DNA of 64,000 bases from Tenacibaculum skagerrakense (lineage in GTDB: Bacteria > Bacteroidota > Bacteroidia > Flavobacteriales > Flavobacteriaceae), in the NCBI RefSeq assembly GCF_004345825.1, contig NZ_SLXM01000003.1:227187-291186 (forward strand), read 5' to 3'. Shown here piece by piece: positions 1-8,784 of this stretch. Position numbers and translations under genes: made by a program. The notes under the pieces are model-generated. The model was not told where the DNA came from, ran no database searches, and saw nothing but the letters and a program-made list of their open reading frames with translations. Within the stretch, counting starts at the first letter, position 1. Each line of letters starts with the position of its first letter.

Positions 1-66
1 GCAATGACGCGAAACTACTATAAACCTAGACGTCATTACGAAGCCAAATACGGCTGAAGTAATCTG
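1..66. repeat. Degenerate intergenic palindromic repeat at the left edge
   Basis: The block from 31 starts CGTCATTACGAAG and ends GAAGTAATCTG. This resembles the widespread intergenic repeat beginning CGTCATTGCGA and ending GAAGCAATCT. Inside it, ATTAC pairs with GTAAT, and AGCC pairs with GGCT around a six-base loop. A second inverted ATGACG lies at 4-9, so the full unit may extend beyond the window. It lies just downstream of rlmF and may act as a weak transcript end. Confidence 0.5.
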
Positions 67-67
67 T

Positions 68-934
68 TTATTTATCAAACGATTTAGTATAAGACCAAGC
101 AATAAAACGCGTCTTTTTATTACCATGTTCCATAGGAATAATGCGGTAATTAGCTTGTAACTTTTTGAGTTGCTTTTCTATTTTAGGCAAATTTTCTTTT
201 CTAGAAACTAAACTTGTAAAATACCCAACCTGACTTTTAAAGTCAGCACTTTGCTTAATCATTCGCTTTAAAAACAAGGCTTCACCGCCATTGCACCACA
301 ATTCATTGTATTGCCCACCAAAATTCAATTCAGTAGTTTCTTTTCCTAAATTCGTAAGCTTTTGCTTGGCATTTTTTGCAGCATCTTCTTCAGAAGTATA
401 AAAAGGAGGGTTGCAAAGTGTAAAATGAAAATAATCGTTTGGCTGAATAATCCCTTTAAAAATATTCGCATTATCCGTTTGATGTACAATTGTCGCTTTT
501 TCTGTTAAGTTAGGAGTGAAGTCTATATTTTTTTGTGCCGCTTTTAAACTTTTTAAATTTATATCTGAGCCAACCATTTGCCAATCATACACTTGAACGC
601 CTAAAATGGTATAAATTGCATTGGCTCCCACACCAATATCTAAGCCTTTAATAGGTTGATTTTTATTCGCTACTAAATCCGAAATATGATGAATATAATC
701 AACGCGACTCGGAATAGGGGGGCAGAGGGAACCTTCTGGCAATTCCCAGTTTTGTAGCTGATAATGATGTAGTAATAGTGCTTTATTAAGCGCAATAACA
801 GCTTTCGGATTTGAAAAATCTATGGTTAACTCGTTAGTATGCTGATTTTTAGTAATAAATTTTTCTAAATCAGGATTGACTTTTGATAATTCTTTAAAAT
901 TATAGTACTCGTTATGTAGGTTTCTAGGATGCAT
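68..934 (-). CDS. rlmF: 23S rRNA (adenine-1618-N6)-methyltransferase RlmF
   Basis: The 288-residue protein matches the RlmF (YbiN) family, which uses SAM to methylate N6 of A1618 in 23S rRNA. It starts with the family-typical MHPRN. A SAM-binding motif, LDIGVGAN, lies near residues 98-105, and the catalytic N6-adenine signature NPPFY near 175-179. Length is close to that of the E. coli enzyme (about 308). It diverges from the rhodanese gene. A TACTTTTG box at 942-949 lies only 7 bases before the ATG, so the mRNA may be almost leaderless. Confidence 0.93.
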   Translation of the reverse strand: MHPRNLHNEYYNFKELSKVNPDLEKFITKNQHTNELTIDFSNPKAVIALNKALLLHHYQLQNWELPEGSLCPPIPSRVDYIHHISDLVANKNQPIKGLDIGVGANAIYTILGVQVYDWQMVGSDINLKSLKAAQKNIDFTPNLTEKATIVHQTDNANIFKGIIQPNDYFHFTLCNPPFYTSEEDAAKNAKQKLTNLGKETTELNFGGQYNELWCNGGEALFLKRMIKQSADFKSQVGYFTSLVSRKENLPKIEKQLKKLQANYRIIPMEHGNKKTRFIAWSYTKSFDK

Positions 935-941
935 TCGGTGT

Positions 942-949
942 CAAAAGTA
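942..949 (-). promoter_or_regulatory. -7 promoter box for rlmF
   Basis: On the minus strand this reads TACTTTTG, matching the Bacteroidetes TAnnTTTG element. I see no TTG element at the proper distance. The box ends 7 bases before the rlmF ATG, so transcription would begin at or next to the start codon. Confidence 0.4.
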
Positions 950-975
950 TAAAACAAATGTTAATACATATTTTT

Positions 976-983
976 TATTTTTG
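976..983 (+). promoter_or_regulatory. -7 promoter box for the rhodanese gene
   Basis: TATTTTTG matches TAnnTTTG and sits 24 bases before the ATG at 1008. The -33 TTG element is not clear. The site is placed well for the downstream gene, but such boxes are frequent in AT-rich DNA. Confidence 0.35.
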
Positions 984-1007
984 TGAAAACAGGTAAATCA
1001 AATTATT

Positions 1008-1382
1008 ATGTTAAATAGAATTATTCTTTTAGTAGGTTGCATTATTATGGTGGGTTGTAATTCACAACAAAGTTTAGGAGTTAACCTAATTACTTCAAAT
1101 GAGTTAAAAGCAGTTCTTGATAAAGAGACTGTTCAATTAGTTGATGTACGTACACCTGAAGAATTTTCTGCTGGCCGTATAGACAAAGCCATTAATGTGA
1201 ACTATTTCTCAGACAGTTTTAAATCGGATATAAATTCTTTAGAAAAAGATAAACCGGTGTATTTGTATTGTAGAAGCGGAAACCGTAGCGCTAAATCGGC
1301 TAGAATACTACAAGAGCTTGGTTTTACAAAAATATACGATTTACAGGGAGGTATTATTGCATGGAATCGTTCTAATAAATAG
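1008..1382 (+). CDS. Rhodanese-like domain lipoprotein
   Basis: This 124-residue protein has a lipoprotein signal: a hydrophobic N-terminus and a lipobox MVGC with Cys17. It should be anchored in a membrane and face the periplasm. A single rhodanese domain follows, with the LVDVRTPEEF element near residues 44-53 and the active-site loop CRSGNRS with Cys88. Such proteins bind sulfane sulfur or transfer it between thiols; the substrate cannot be told from sequence. It is monocistronic, followed by a long AT-rich gap. Confidence 0.85.
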   Translation: MLNRIILLVGCIIMVGCNSQQSLGVNLITSNELKAVLDKETVQLVDVRTPEEFSAGRIDKAINVNYFSDSFKSDINSLEKDKPVYLYCRSGNRSAKSARILQELGFTKIYDLQGGIIAWNRSNK

Positions 1383-1707
1383 AATACTTCATGATAAGAT
1401 TGAGGTTTTAAAATTATCTATTTAACATAATATAAATTATAATACAAATATTGCACTTCGCATATAGTAAGTTATTATGTCTTTATTAATCATATAAATT
1501 TAATATTCTGCATAATATTAAACTTTTTTTAAATACGCGATTCTCAAGAAACTTTAGAACTACAAATTGGCATCTATAATTAGTCATTATGTAATGTTAA
1601 TGATAATTTAAAAAATGACTCAATTTGGATTTAAAAGATGAATAATTTTTATAACCAGAAATAATCAAGGTAAAATACTAAACTTTAATATTGAAAAAAA
1701 GGTTCAA
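1383..1707. other. AT-rich intergenic gap without a gene
   Basis: Between the rhodanese gene and the metal-efflux operon lie about 360 bases of very AT-rich DNA. I see no ORF with coding character, no clear hairpin and no RNA gene. Only the promoter at its right end can be recognised. Confidence 0.5.
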
Positions 1708-1741
1708 TTGGCAATTTTAGCAAATTAATTCTTTACATTTG
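1708..1741 (+). promoter_or_regulatory. Bacteroidetes promoter of the metal-efflux operon
   Basis: A TTG at 1708-1710 and TACATTTG at 1734-1741 are separated by 23 bases, within the 17-23 range of the Bacteroidetes housekeeping promoter. The expected transcription start is 4-7 bases after the G at 1741, which falls on or just before the ATG at 1748. The operon may therefore start with a leaderless message. Confidence 0.55.
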
Positions 1742-1747
1742 TTATTA

Positions 1748-2218
1748 ATGCAAAGAGCAAATCAAATAAAAGCATATTTCTTATTAGCTATTTTTAGCTT
1801 GATATTGATTCACCAATCAATACCTCATTGCCATGACGATCATGAATCAGATATAAAAATTGCTCATCATCATTCAGATTCTTCTCATGGTCATGGTCAT
1901 AGTCACAATAACGAGCATCAACATAACCACTCCGATAATTCCAATAAGAAAGAAGCTAAAAGCCTTTTAAACACTTTTTTAGAGTTCCACACTCATGGTA
2001 ATACATATTCTCAGGATAATTTAATAAGTACTTTTAATTTAATTAAAAAGGATGTATCCTCTGATAATAAATCATGTTGTTCAAAGGAAAATTTGAATTA
2101 TAACTTAGACATAAGTCTATCAAAAGATAATAATTATAACTTTTATACTCCTCCAGATGTTTTTTATGAAAGCTATTTGGAAGGAATAGAATTAAGGGGT
2201 CCTCCTGTATTAGGATAA
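1748..2218 (+). CDS. Histidine-rich exported protein of a heavy-metal efflux operon
   Basis: I start this at ATG 1748 rather than the in-frame TTG at 1739, because that TTG is part of the promoter box. The 156-residue product has one N-terminal hydrophobic segment (about residues 9-24). A His-rich stretch follows (about 27-65), with HCHDDHES and HGHGHSH, which should bind metal ions. There is a CC pair later, and the C-terminus is LRGPP-containing. It is the first gene of the efflux operon, so a periplasmic metal buffer or sensor role is likely. I know no named function for it. Confidence 0.75.
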   Translation: MQRANQIKAYFLLAIFSLILIHQSIPHCHDDHESDIKIAHHHSDSSHGHGHSHNNEHQHNHSDNSNKKEAKSLLNTFLEFHTHGNTYSQDNLISTFNLIKKDVSSDNKSCCSKENLNYNLDISLSKDNNYNFYTPPDVFYESYLEGIELRGPPVLG

Positions 2219-2277
2219 ACATTGTTTCTAGTCTAATTAAAGGCTATATAAATTGTTTAACCTTATATCATAATACA

Positions 2278-3465
2278 ATGAATAAACATATAACGCTCAC
2301 TTTATGTGTGTGTCTATTCTATTTATGTTTGAATTCACAGAATAATTATTTCAACGATATTTTACATCAAATAGAATTAAATAACATAGAACTAAAAGCT
2401 TTTAAATCTTTTAAGAATAGTGAAAAGCTTAAAATTAAAAGTTCAAATAACTTATCTGACCCTACTGTTATTGGATATTTTTTACCATTTTCATCTCAAG
2501 AGAATTCTTCTAACTATACCGAGTTTGAAGTAACTCAGTCTTTCGATTTTCCCTCATTATATGGGGCTAGGAAGGAATGGATTAATTTAAAGTCAGAAGA
2601 ATTTGATATAAAATATAATGAACTAAAGCAAAATGTTTTACTAAAAGCAAATAAGCTACTTGTAAAAGTAATTTATTTAAGAAAAATACAGGAATTACAA
2701 GAGAAAAGACATTTAAAAAGTAAGAAAGTATATCATCAGGTTTTAGAATTATATAATAAAGAACAAATTGGGATTTTAGAACTGAATAAAGTAAAAATAG
2801 CTTGGATGCAAGTAAAGTTTCAAGTAAAAAAAACTGAACTTGAGATAAACTCTTTATTAAAGGAATTATCTTCTCTAAATGGAGATAAAGCTATAACACT
2901 TGATAAAAGTGATTATCTTGATGATTACTTAATAGATGACTTTAGTTCTTTATGGAACAGTAAACTAAAAAAAGATGCTTCACTTCAAATTTATAGTTCA
3001 GCAGAAAATTCCTCTTTACAACAAATAACAGTTGAAAAACGAGCATCACTTCCAAAAATAACACTTGGGTATAATAATCAAGGAGTTTCTGGAAATAGAG
3101 TTTCTGGGTTTTTAGGTGGACTTACTATTCCGTTATGGAAACATAAAAATAAAGTAAAAGCCGCTAAACAGTACCATCAATCATTATTTGAAAACAAATC
3201 TTCTAAATTTTCAGAATCACAAGCAAATTATTTTCATCTATATAACAAGTATTCAGGATTATACAAAAAGTATATAGAATATAAAACAACACTTACCGAG
3301 TTAGATAGTGAAAAGCTGCTTGACAAAGCTTATGAACTAGGAGAAATTTCGTTTATAGACTATCATCATGAGTTAGATTTTTATCACAAAGCTATTGATG
3401 AAATGCTAGAAATGGAACTTGAGTTACAACTTTTAAAAACAGAAATTTACAAACACACTTTATAA
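2278..3465 (+). CDS. TolC-family outer-membrane efflux protein
   Basis: This 395-residue protein has a signal peptide ending near LCLNSQ. Long amphipathic, Lys/Glu-rich helices separated by short turns follow, the pattern of TolC/CusC/CzcC channels. Its place, 60 bases after the His-rich gene and upstream of the membrane-fusion protein and RND pump, supports the role of outer-membrane exit duct. It is somewhat shorter than typical TolC proteins (about 430-490), as in CzcC-like members. Confidence 0.82.
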   Translation: MNKHITLTLCVCLFYLCLNSQNNYFNDILHQIELNNIELKAFKSFKNSEKLKIKSSNNLSDPTVIGYFLPFSSQENSSNYTEFEVTQSFDFPSLYGARKEWINLKSEEFDIKYNELKQNVLLKANKLLVKVIYLRKIQELQEKRHLKSKKVYHQVLELYNKEQIGILELNKVKIAWMQVKFQVKKTELEINSLLKELSSLNGDKAITLDKSDYLDDYLIDDFSSLWNSKLKKDASLQIYSSAENSSLQQITVEKRASLPKITLGYNNQGVSGNRVSGFLGGLTIPLWKHKNKVKAAKQYHQSLFENKSSKFSESQANYFHLYNKYSGLYKKYIEYKTTLTELDSEKLLDKAYELGEISFIDYHHELDFYHKAIDEMLEMELELQLLKTEIYKHTL

Positions 3466-3485
3466 CCATATTAAAATATACTATC

Positions 3486-3965
3486 ATGAAAAAAATCAAA
3501 TCAATTTTAGTCATAGTTGCATTAGCAGTTTTCACTTTTGTTGGCTGTAAAAACGAGACAAAAGATGTTAATAAAGAAACTACAAATGAAACTAAACAAG
3601 TAGAAACAGAACAGCAAAAAAACAATGTAGTCGAAGTACAAGAAAATGAAACTACAATTACTGTTAAAGCAGGAAGCGCTTTAGAATATAAATTTAAAAT
3701 TAATAGCGGAGAAAATTTAACTTATAAATGGTCTTCAACAGCTCCTTTAATTTTTGATTTTCACGGAGATCCTGAAGAAAAAGATAAATTCCCAGAAGGT
3801 TACTTTAAAAGTTATTCAAAAGGAACATCTGCAGGAGAACAAGGTACTGAAACAATGCCGTTTAAAGGTTCGCACGGATGGTATTGGAAAAACTCTTCAG
3901 ATAGTGATGTAAAAGTGACTTTATCTACTAAAGGAAACTATATTATTATTGGTAAAATTCAATAA
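3486..3965 (+). CDS. Lipoprotein of the metal-efflux operon
   Basis: This 159-residue product has a lipoprotein signal with lipobox FVGC (Cys21). A charged Lys/Glu/Thr linker follows, then a conserved beta-rich domain from about residue 58. The HGDPEE and GSHGWYWKN motifs suggest a metal- or ligand-binding fold. Homologues described as membrane-anchored proteins accompany CzcCBA/CusCBA clusters. It lies 20 bases after the TolC-like gene. The exact role is unknown. Confidence 0.7.
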   Translation: MKKIKSILVIVALAVFTFVGCKNETKDVNKETTNETKQVETEQQKNNVVEVQENETTITVKAGSALEYKFKINSGENLTYKWSSTAPLIFDFHGDPEEKDKFPEGYFKSYSKGTSAGEQGTETMPFKGSHGWYWKNSSDSDVKVTLSTKGNYIIIGKIQ

Positions 3966-3983
3966 CAAACAATCAATCTACAA

Positions 3984-5471
3984 ATGAAAAATATGGTTAT
4001 AATTTTGTGTTGTTTGTTTGTATTTTCATGCAATACAAAAAAGATTTCTGAGGTTGATGAAGCTTCGGAAGAGTTCCCTACTAAAAGTGAAACTATTTGG
4101 ACAAATAATACTGAATTATTCGTTGAGTTTCCTGCATTAGTAATTAACGAGCCAAGCAAGTTTACAGCTCATTTTACTAAGTTAGAAAAACATCGCCCAA
4201 TTACTGAAGGAAAAGTAACTGTAAATTTACTTAAAAAGGGTACAATTGTAGCAACTCATACAGTTTCTGCTCCCTCCTCTCCTGGTATATTTACGCCTAT
4301 AATTACGCCAAAATCTCAAGGAAACTTTCAATTAGTTTTTAATCTTGAAACACCTGAATATAAAGACCAAATAATAATTGAAGATGTAATTGTTTACAAC
4401 TCAAAAGCAATTGCCATAGAAGCTTTGGGAACTGGTGATGAAACTGGAGGGATTTCGTTTTTGAAAGAACAAGCTTGGAAGATGGGGTTTCAAACCAATC
4501 CTGTAGTCAAAAAAGAAGTTTACGAAACAATTACAACTTTTGGTATATGGGAAGCTGCTCCTACTGATGTTCAAACTTTAGTGGCTAGTACAAATGGAAA
4601 AATTAGTTATTCAAAATCAATAACTGAAGGAACTTACCTAAAAAAAGGCGAAACTATTTTGACCATCTCTAGTCAGGATTTTACAGCTAATAACTTATCT
4701 GTAGAAGTACAAAATGCTAGAGCAATTTTACAACAATCAGAAACTAATTACAATCGAAAAAAAGAGCTTTTTGAATCTAAAATTATTGCAAAATCAGATT
4801 TTGAACAAGTTGAACGTGATTATAAAATTGCAAGAGAAAATTATCAAAACCTAGCCAAAGGTTACTCTTCTAAAGGAAAAATTATAAAAGCTCCTTTTAA
4901 TGGATACATTCAATCTTTAACTGTAAAAAATGGAACATATGTTTCCGAAGGAGATGTACTTTTTTCAATTACAGATTCTAAGTCTAGTTTATTAAAAATT
5001 CAAGTAAGTCCGAATTACTTTAAAGAACTACAGGATATTAAAGACATATCGTATAAAACTGATGCTAACAATTGGTCTAATATTAAAAGTACAGAAGGAG
5101 AAGTTTTGTCAGTAGATAAAACGATTTCCAAGGAAAAACCTATGCTACATATTTATACTAAAATAAATGATGTTGTAAATATGCCTATTGGAAGTGTTAC
5201 ACCAGTAATTGTATCTATAGGTAAATCAAAAAAAGGCCTAATGATACCTACTGCTGCTTTATTAGAAGATTATGGTAACTATACAGTGATAGTTCAATCA
5301 TCTGGTGAAAGTTTTGAAAAAAGACAAGTTACCATTGGCAAACAAAATGGTAATGAAACAGAAATTTTATCGGGTCTTAGAATAGGAGAATATGTCGTTT
5401 CTAAAGGAGCTTATCAAGTAAAAACAGCATCAATGTCTGGTGAAGCTCCAGCGCATGGTCATGCACATTAA
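3984..5471 (+). CDS. RND efflux periplasmic adaptor (membrane fusion) lipoprotein
   Basis: The 495-residue protein starts with a lipoprotein signal (FVFSC, Cys16). It carries an extra N-terminal beta domain (about residues 30-150), as in CusB/CzcB proteins of Bacteroidetes. The adaptor core follows: a split lipoyl domain around a coiled-coil hairpin (about 235-285), then beta-barrel and membrane-proximal domains. The C-terminus, HGHAH, is His-rich and may hand over metal. It should link the inner-membrane pump to the TolC-like channel and ends 11 bases before the pump gene. Confidence 0.88.
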   Translation: MKNMVIILCCLFVFSCNTKKISEVDEASEEFPTKSETIWTNNTELFVEFPALVINEPSKFTAHFTKLEKHRPITEGKVTVNLLKKGTIVATHTVSAPSSPGIFTPIITPKSQGNFQLVFNLETPEYKDQIIIEDVIVYNSKAIAIEALGTGDETGGISFLKEQAWKMGFQTNPVVKKEVYETITTFGIWEAAPTDVQTLVASTNGKISYSKSITEGTYLKKGETILTISSQDFTANNLSVEVQNARAILQQSETNYNRKKELFESKIIAKSDFEQVERDYKIARENYQNLAKGYSSKGKIIKAPFNGYIQSLTVKNGTYVSEGDVLFSITDSKSSLLKIQVSPNYFKELQDIKDISYKTDANNWSNIKSTEGEVLSVDKTISKEKPMLHIYTKINDVVNMPIGSVTPVIVSIGKSKKGLMIPTAALLEDYGNYTVIVQSSGESFEKRQVTIGKQNGNETEILSGLRIGEYVVSKGAYQVKTASMSGEAPAHGHAH

Positions 5472-5482
5472 ATGTTCTTAGT

Positions 5483-8400
5483 ATGTTAAATAAAATTTTA
5501 TCATTTTCACTTCAAAACAGATTAATGGTGTTATTGGCTACAGCATTTTTAAGCTTAGCAGGAGTGTATTTAGCTAAGAAAATGAATGTAGATGTTTTTC
5601 CAGATTTAACTGCACCTACGGTTACTATTCTTACGGAAGCACATGGTATGGAATCTGAAGAAGTTGAAAAACTAGTAAGTTATCAATTAGAAACTGCTAT
5701 GAACGGTTCTCCAAATGTCAGAAGAATACGTTCTTCATCCGCGGCTGGAATTTCGATTGTTTGGGTGGAATTTGAATGGGGCACAGATATTTATAAAGCC
5801 AGGCAAATTGTAAGCGAACGAATACCAATGGTACGTGAAAAACTTCCAAAAGAAGTTGGAACACCAACCCTCGCTCCTATTTCTTCTATTATGGGAGAAA
5901 TAATGTTACTTGGAATTCAATCCGATAGTTTATCATCAATGGAAGTCAGAACAATTGCTGATTGGACAATTAGTCCACGAATAAAATCCATTGGTGGTAT
6001 TGCTAATGTTATAGTTATTGGCGGAGATTATAAACAATATCAGGTATTAGCAAATCCTAATAAGCTAAGTCAATACGGTATTAGTATTCAAGAACTTTTA
6101 GAAAAAGTTAAAGAAAGTAATTTGAATACTCCAGGAGGAATATTTAATGAATATGGAAATGAATATATCATCAAAGGTAGCGGAAGAATCTATAATTTAA
6201 ATGATTTAGAAGAAGCAGTCGTTAAACAAATTAAGGGACAAACTATTAAAGTAAAAGATGTTGCAAAGGTGGTTATTGGTGCCGCTGATAAAATTGGTGA
6301 TGGTTCGTTAAATGCTAAATCATCTGTTATCATGACGATTTCTAAACAACCAGATGTAAACACTTTACAATTAACTCAGAAATTAGATGATGCTATTACA
6401 GACTTAAAAACTTCATTACCAAAAGGAATAACAATAGAAAGTCAAATATTTAGACAAGCAGATTTTATAAAAGCATCGATTAATAACTTACAAAACACAT
6501 TATTAGAAGGTGCCTTTTTTGTGTTAGTAGTATTATTCATTTTCTTAATGAATGGGAGAACCACAGTCATTTCTCTCCTAGCAATTCCTATTTCTTTATT
6601 GGTTTCAATTATTGTTCTGCAAATATTAGGATATACCATAAACACAATGAGTTTAGGAGGAATGGCTATTGCTATTGGAGCATTAGTTGACGATGCTATT
6701 ATCGATGTTGAAAATGTTTATAAAAGACTTAGAGAGAATATAAAAAAGCCAAAAGAAAATAGAGTTTCTGTATTACAAGTAGTTAAAGATGCTTCAATAG
6801 AAATTAGAAGTTCGATAATAATTGCTACATTAATTATTATAGTTTCTTTTATACCACTTTTCTTTTTAAGCGGTATGGAAGGTCGATTATTAAAACCTTT
6901 GGGTATTGCCTTTATTACTTCTGTGTTAACATCATTAATTGTGGCTGTAACCTTAACTCCTGTTTTATGTTCTTATTTACTTAAATCAGAGAAAGTATTA
7001 ACCAAACAGGCTGAAGGTACTCGTGTTGAAAAATGGATTCAAAAGCATTATTCAAGAGCATTGAGAACGGTATTAAAAGTTCCTAAATTAGTTTTAACTG
7101 TAACAGTAATTGTTTTTTTAGGCTCTTTATTAACACTTTCACAACTAGGACGAAGTTTTTTACCAGAGTTTAATGAAGGTTCATTAGTAATTAGTATGGT
7201 TGGTATTCCAGGAATGTCTTTAGAAGAAAGCAATAAAAATGGGAAAATGGCAGAAGAATTACTTTTGAGTATGCCTGAAATAACTGTAGTTACCAGAAGA
7301 ACTGGTAGAGCTGAATTAGATGAGCATGCACAAGGTGTAAATGCTGCGGAAATTGACGTTCCCTTTAATCTGAATGGAAAATCTAAAGAACAATTTTACG
7401 AGAAAGTAAGAAATAAATTAAGTTTAGTTCCTGGTGTAAATGTTACTTTAGGACAACCAATAGGTCATCGAATTGATCATATGTTATCAGGTACTCGTGC
7501 CAATATCGCAATAAAAATATTTGGTGAGGATTTACCTACACTATTTGATTTAGGAAAATCAATTGAACGAAACATAAAAAATATCGATGGTATTGCTGAT
7601 GCTGCTGTTGATCAACAAATTGAAGTTCCACAAATTCGTATAACACCTAAACGACAAATACTTGCTGCGTATGGTATGACTATTAAAGATTTACTGGAAC
7701 AAATGGATATAGCTTTTACAGGTGAATCTGCCGGAGATATTTATGAAGGTCAAAAATTTTTCGATTTAACTGTTAGATATGATAAAGCTTATAGAAATTC
7801 ACAAAAAGCAATATCAGATGCTTTAATTTCCCTACCAAATGGGAAAAAAGTTATTCTTAGTGAATTAGCCTCAATTCAATCAGTAAGCAGTCCTAGCAGC
7901 GTTAGTAGAGAAAATGTACAACGTAAAATTGTTGTTACTGCAAATGTTCAAGGTCGTGATTTACGTTCTGTGGTAAATGATATTAAAAAAAGTATAAACG
8001 GCGCTGTAAATTTACCTGAAGATTACAGAATTGAATATGGAGGACAATTTGAAAGCGAAGCTAAAGCATCTCAACTACTTCTTATAACAGCTATCCTTGC
8101 TATCCTTTTAATATTATGGTTATTGTATTATGAGTTTGATAATTTGAATTTAGCTTTCATTGTATTATTAAATTTACCGCTAGCATTAATAGGTGGAATA
8201 ATGATTGTTTATTTCACTTCTGGAATAATAAATATTGCTGCTACAATAGGATTTATAAGTCTTTTTGGTATCGCCACTAGAAATGGAATACTACTAGTTT
8301 CAAGATATGAAGACCTAAAAAAAGTAGGTTTACACGGATTAGAATTATTAAAACAAGGAGCAATTGATAGATTAAACCCAATTTTGATGACAGCATTTAC

Positions 8401-8557
8401 AACTGGTTTGGCATTAATTCCTTTAGCGCTAAAAGGAGATCAACCAGGAAATGAAATCCAAAGTCCAATGGCAATTGTTATTTTGGGAGGTTTATTGTCT
8501 GCTACCCTTTTAAATTTATTTGTAATACCTTGTGTGTATTCTCTGAGGAAAAGATAA
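5483..8557 (+). CDS. Heavy-metal RND efflux pump (CusA/CzcA family)
   Basis: The 1024-residue protein has the standard RND layout: TM1 near residues 12-30, a large periplasmic loop, TM2-6, a second loop, and TM8-12 near the C-terminus. The TM4 signature around residues 396-410 reads GALVDDAIIDVEN. That differs from the Cu/Ag form (GAMVDAAIVMIEN) and the Zn/Co/Cd form (GLIVDGAVIIVEN) and resembles the less studied HME3 group. A divalent cation substrate is likely but not fixed. It ends the operon, followed by a strong terminator. Confidence 0.9.
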   Translation: MLNKILSFSLQNRLMVLLATAFLSLAGVYLAKKMNVDVFPDLTAPTVTILTEAHGMESEEVEKLVSYQLETAMNGSPNVRRIRSSSAAGISIVWVEFEWGTDIYKARQIVSERIPMVREKLPKEVGTPTLAPISSIMGEIMLLGIQSDSLSSMEVRTIADWTISPRIKSIGGIANVIVIGGDYKQYQVLANPNKLSQYGISIQELLEKVKESNLNTPGGIFNEYGNEYIIKGSGRIYNLNDLEEAVVKQIKGQTIKVKDVAKVVIGAADKIGDGSLNAKSSVIMTISKQPDVNTLQLTQKLDDAITDLKTSLPKGITIESQIFRQADFIKASINNLQNTLLEGAFFVLVVLFIFLMNGRTTVISLLAIPISLLVSIIVLQILGYTINTMSLGGMAIAIGALVDDAIIDVENVYKRLRENIKKPKENRVSVLQVVKDASIEIRSSIIIATLIIIVSFIPLFFLSGMEGRLLKPLGIAFITSVLTSLIVAVTLTPVLCSYLLKSEKVLTKQAEGTRVEKWIQKHYSRALRTVLKVPKLVLTVTVIVFLGSLLTLSQLGRSFLPEFNEGSLVISMVGIPGMSLEESNKNGKMAEELLLSMPEITVVTRRTGRAELDEHAQGVNAAEIDVPFNLNGKSKEQFYEKVRNKLSLVPGVNVTLGQPIGHRIDHMLSGTRANIAIKIFGEDLPTLFDLGKSIERNIKNIDGIADAAVDQQIEVPQIRITPKRQILAAYGMTIKDLLEQMDIAFTGESAGDIYEGQKFFDLTVRYDKAYRNSQKAISDALISLPNGKKVILSELASIQSVSSPSSVSRENVQRKIVVTANVQGRDLRSVVNDIKKSINGAVNLPEDYRIEYGGQFESEAKASQLLLITAILAILLILWLLYYEFDNLNLAFIVLLNLPLALIGGIMIVYFTSGIINIAATIGFISLFGIATRNGILLVSRYEDLKKVGLHGLELLKQGAIDRLNPILMTAFTTGLALIPLALKGDQPGNEIQSPMAIVILGGLLSATLLNLFVIPCVYSLRKR

Positions 8558-8584
8558 ATTCACTCAAATTTTAAATAAAAAGAA

Positions 8585-8617
8585 GAGCTTTCGATTTGTA
8601 GTGAAAGCTCTTTTTTT
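8585..8617 (+). terminator. Rho-independent terminator of the efflux operon
   Basis: GAGCTTTC at 8585-8592 pairs perfectly with GAAAGCTC at 8603-8610, followed by seven T residues. It lies 28 bases after the pump stop codon. Confidence 0.85.
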
Positions 8618-8637
8618 CTATTTTTATAGGAAATAAA

Positions 8638-8693
8638 TTGTCATTTTTTAAATTATTAAAATCCCAAGTTAGGTATAGTTGTCATTTTTTAAA
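8638..8693. repeat. Pair of 15-base direct repeats in an intergenic gap
   Basis: TTGTCATTTTTTAAA occurs identically at 8638-8652 and 8679-8693, with a related copy (TTTTTCACTTTTTAAAT) near 8750. The gap lies between convergent genes, so a promoter role is unlikely; its meaning is unknown. Confidence 0.4.
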
Positions 8694-8784
8694 AATTTTG
8701 AGAACTCCAATACTAATAAGGCTTTATTTAGAGTTTTTGTGATTTATTTTTCACTTTTTAAATTATCACTAACACATGTAAAAC

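Noticed and set aside
1739..1747. TTG start for the His-rich protein
   Set aside because: These bases belong to the TACATTTG promoter element; the ATG at 1748 is the better start.
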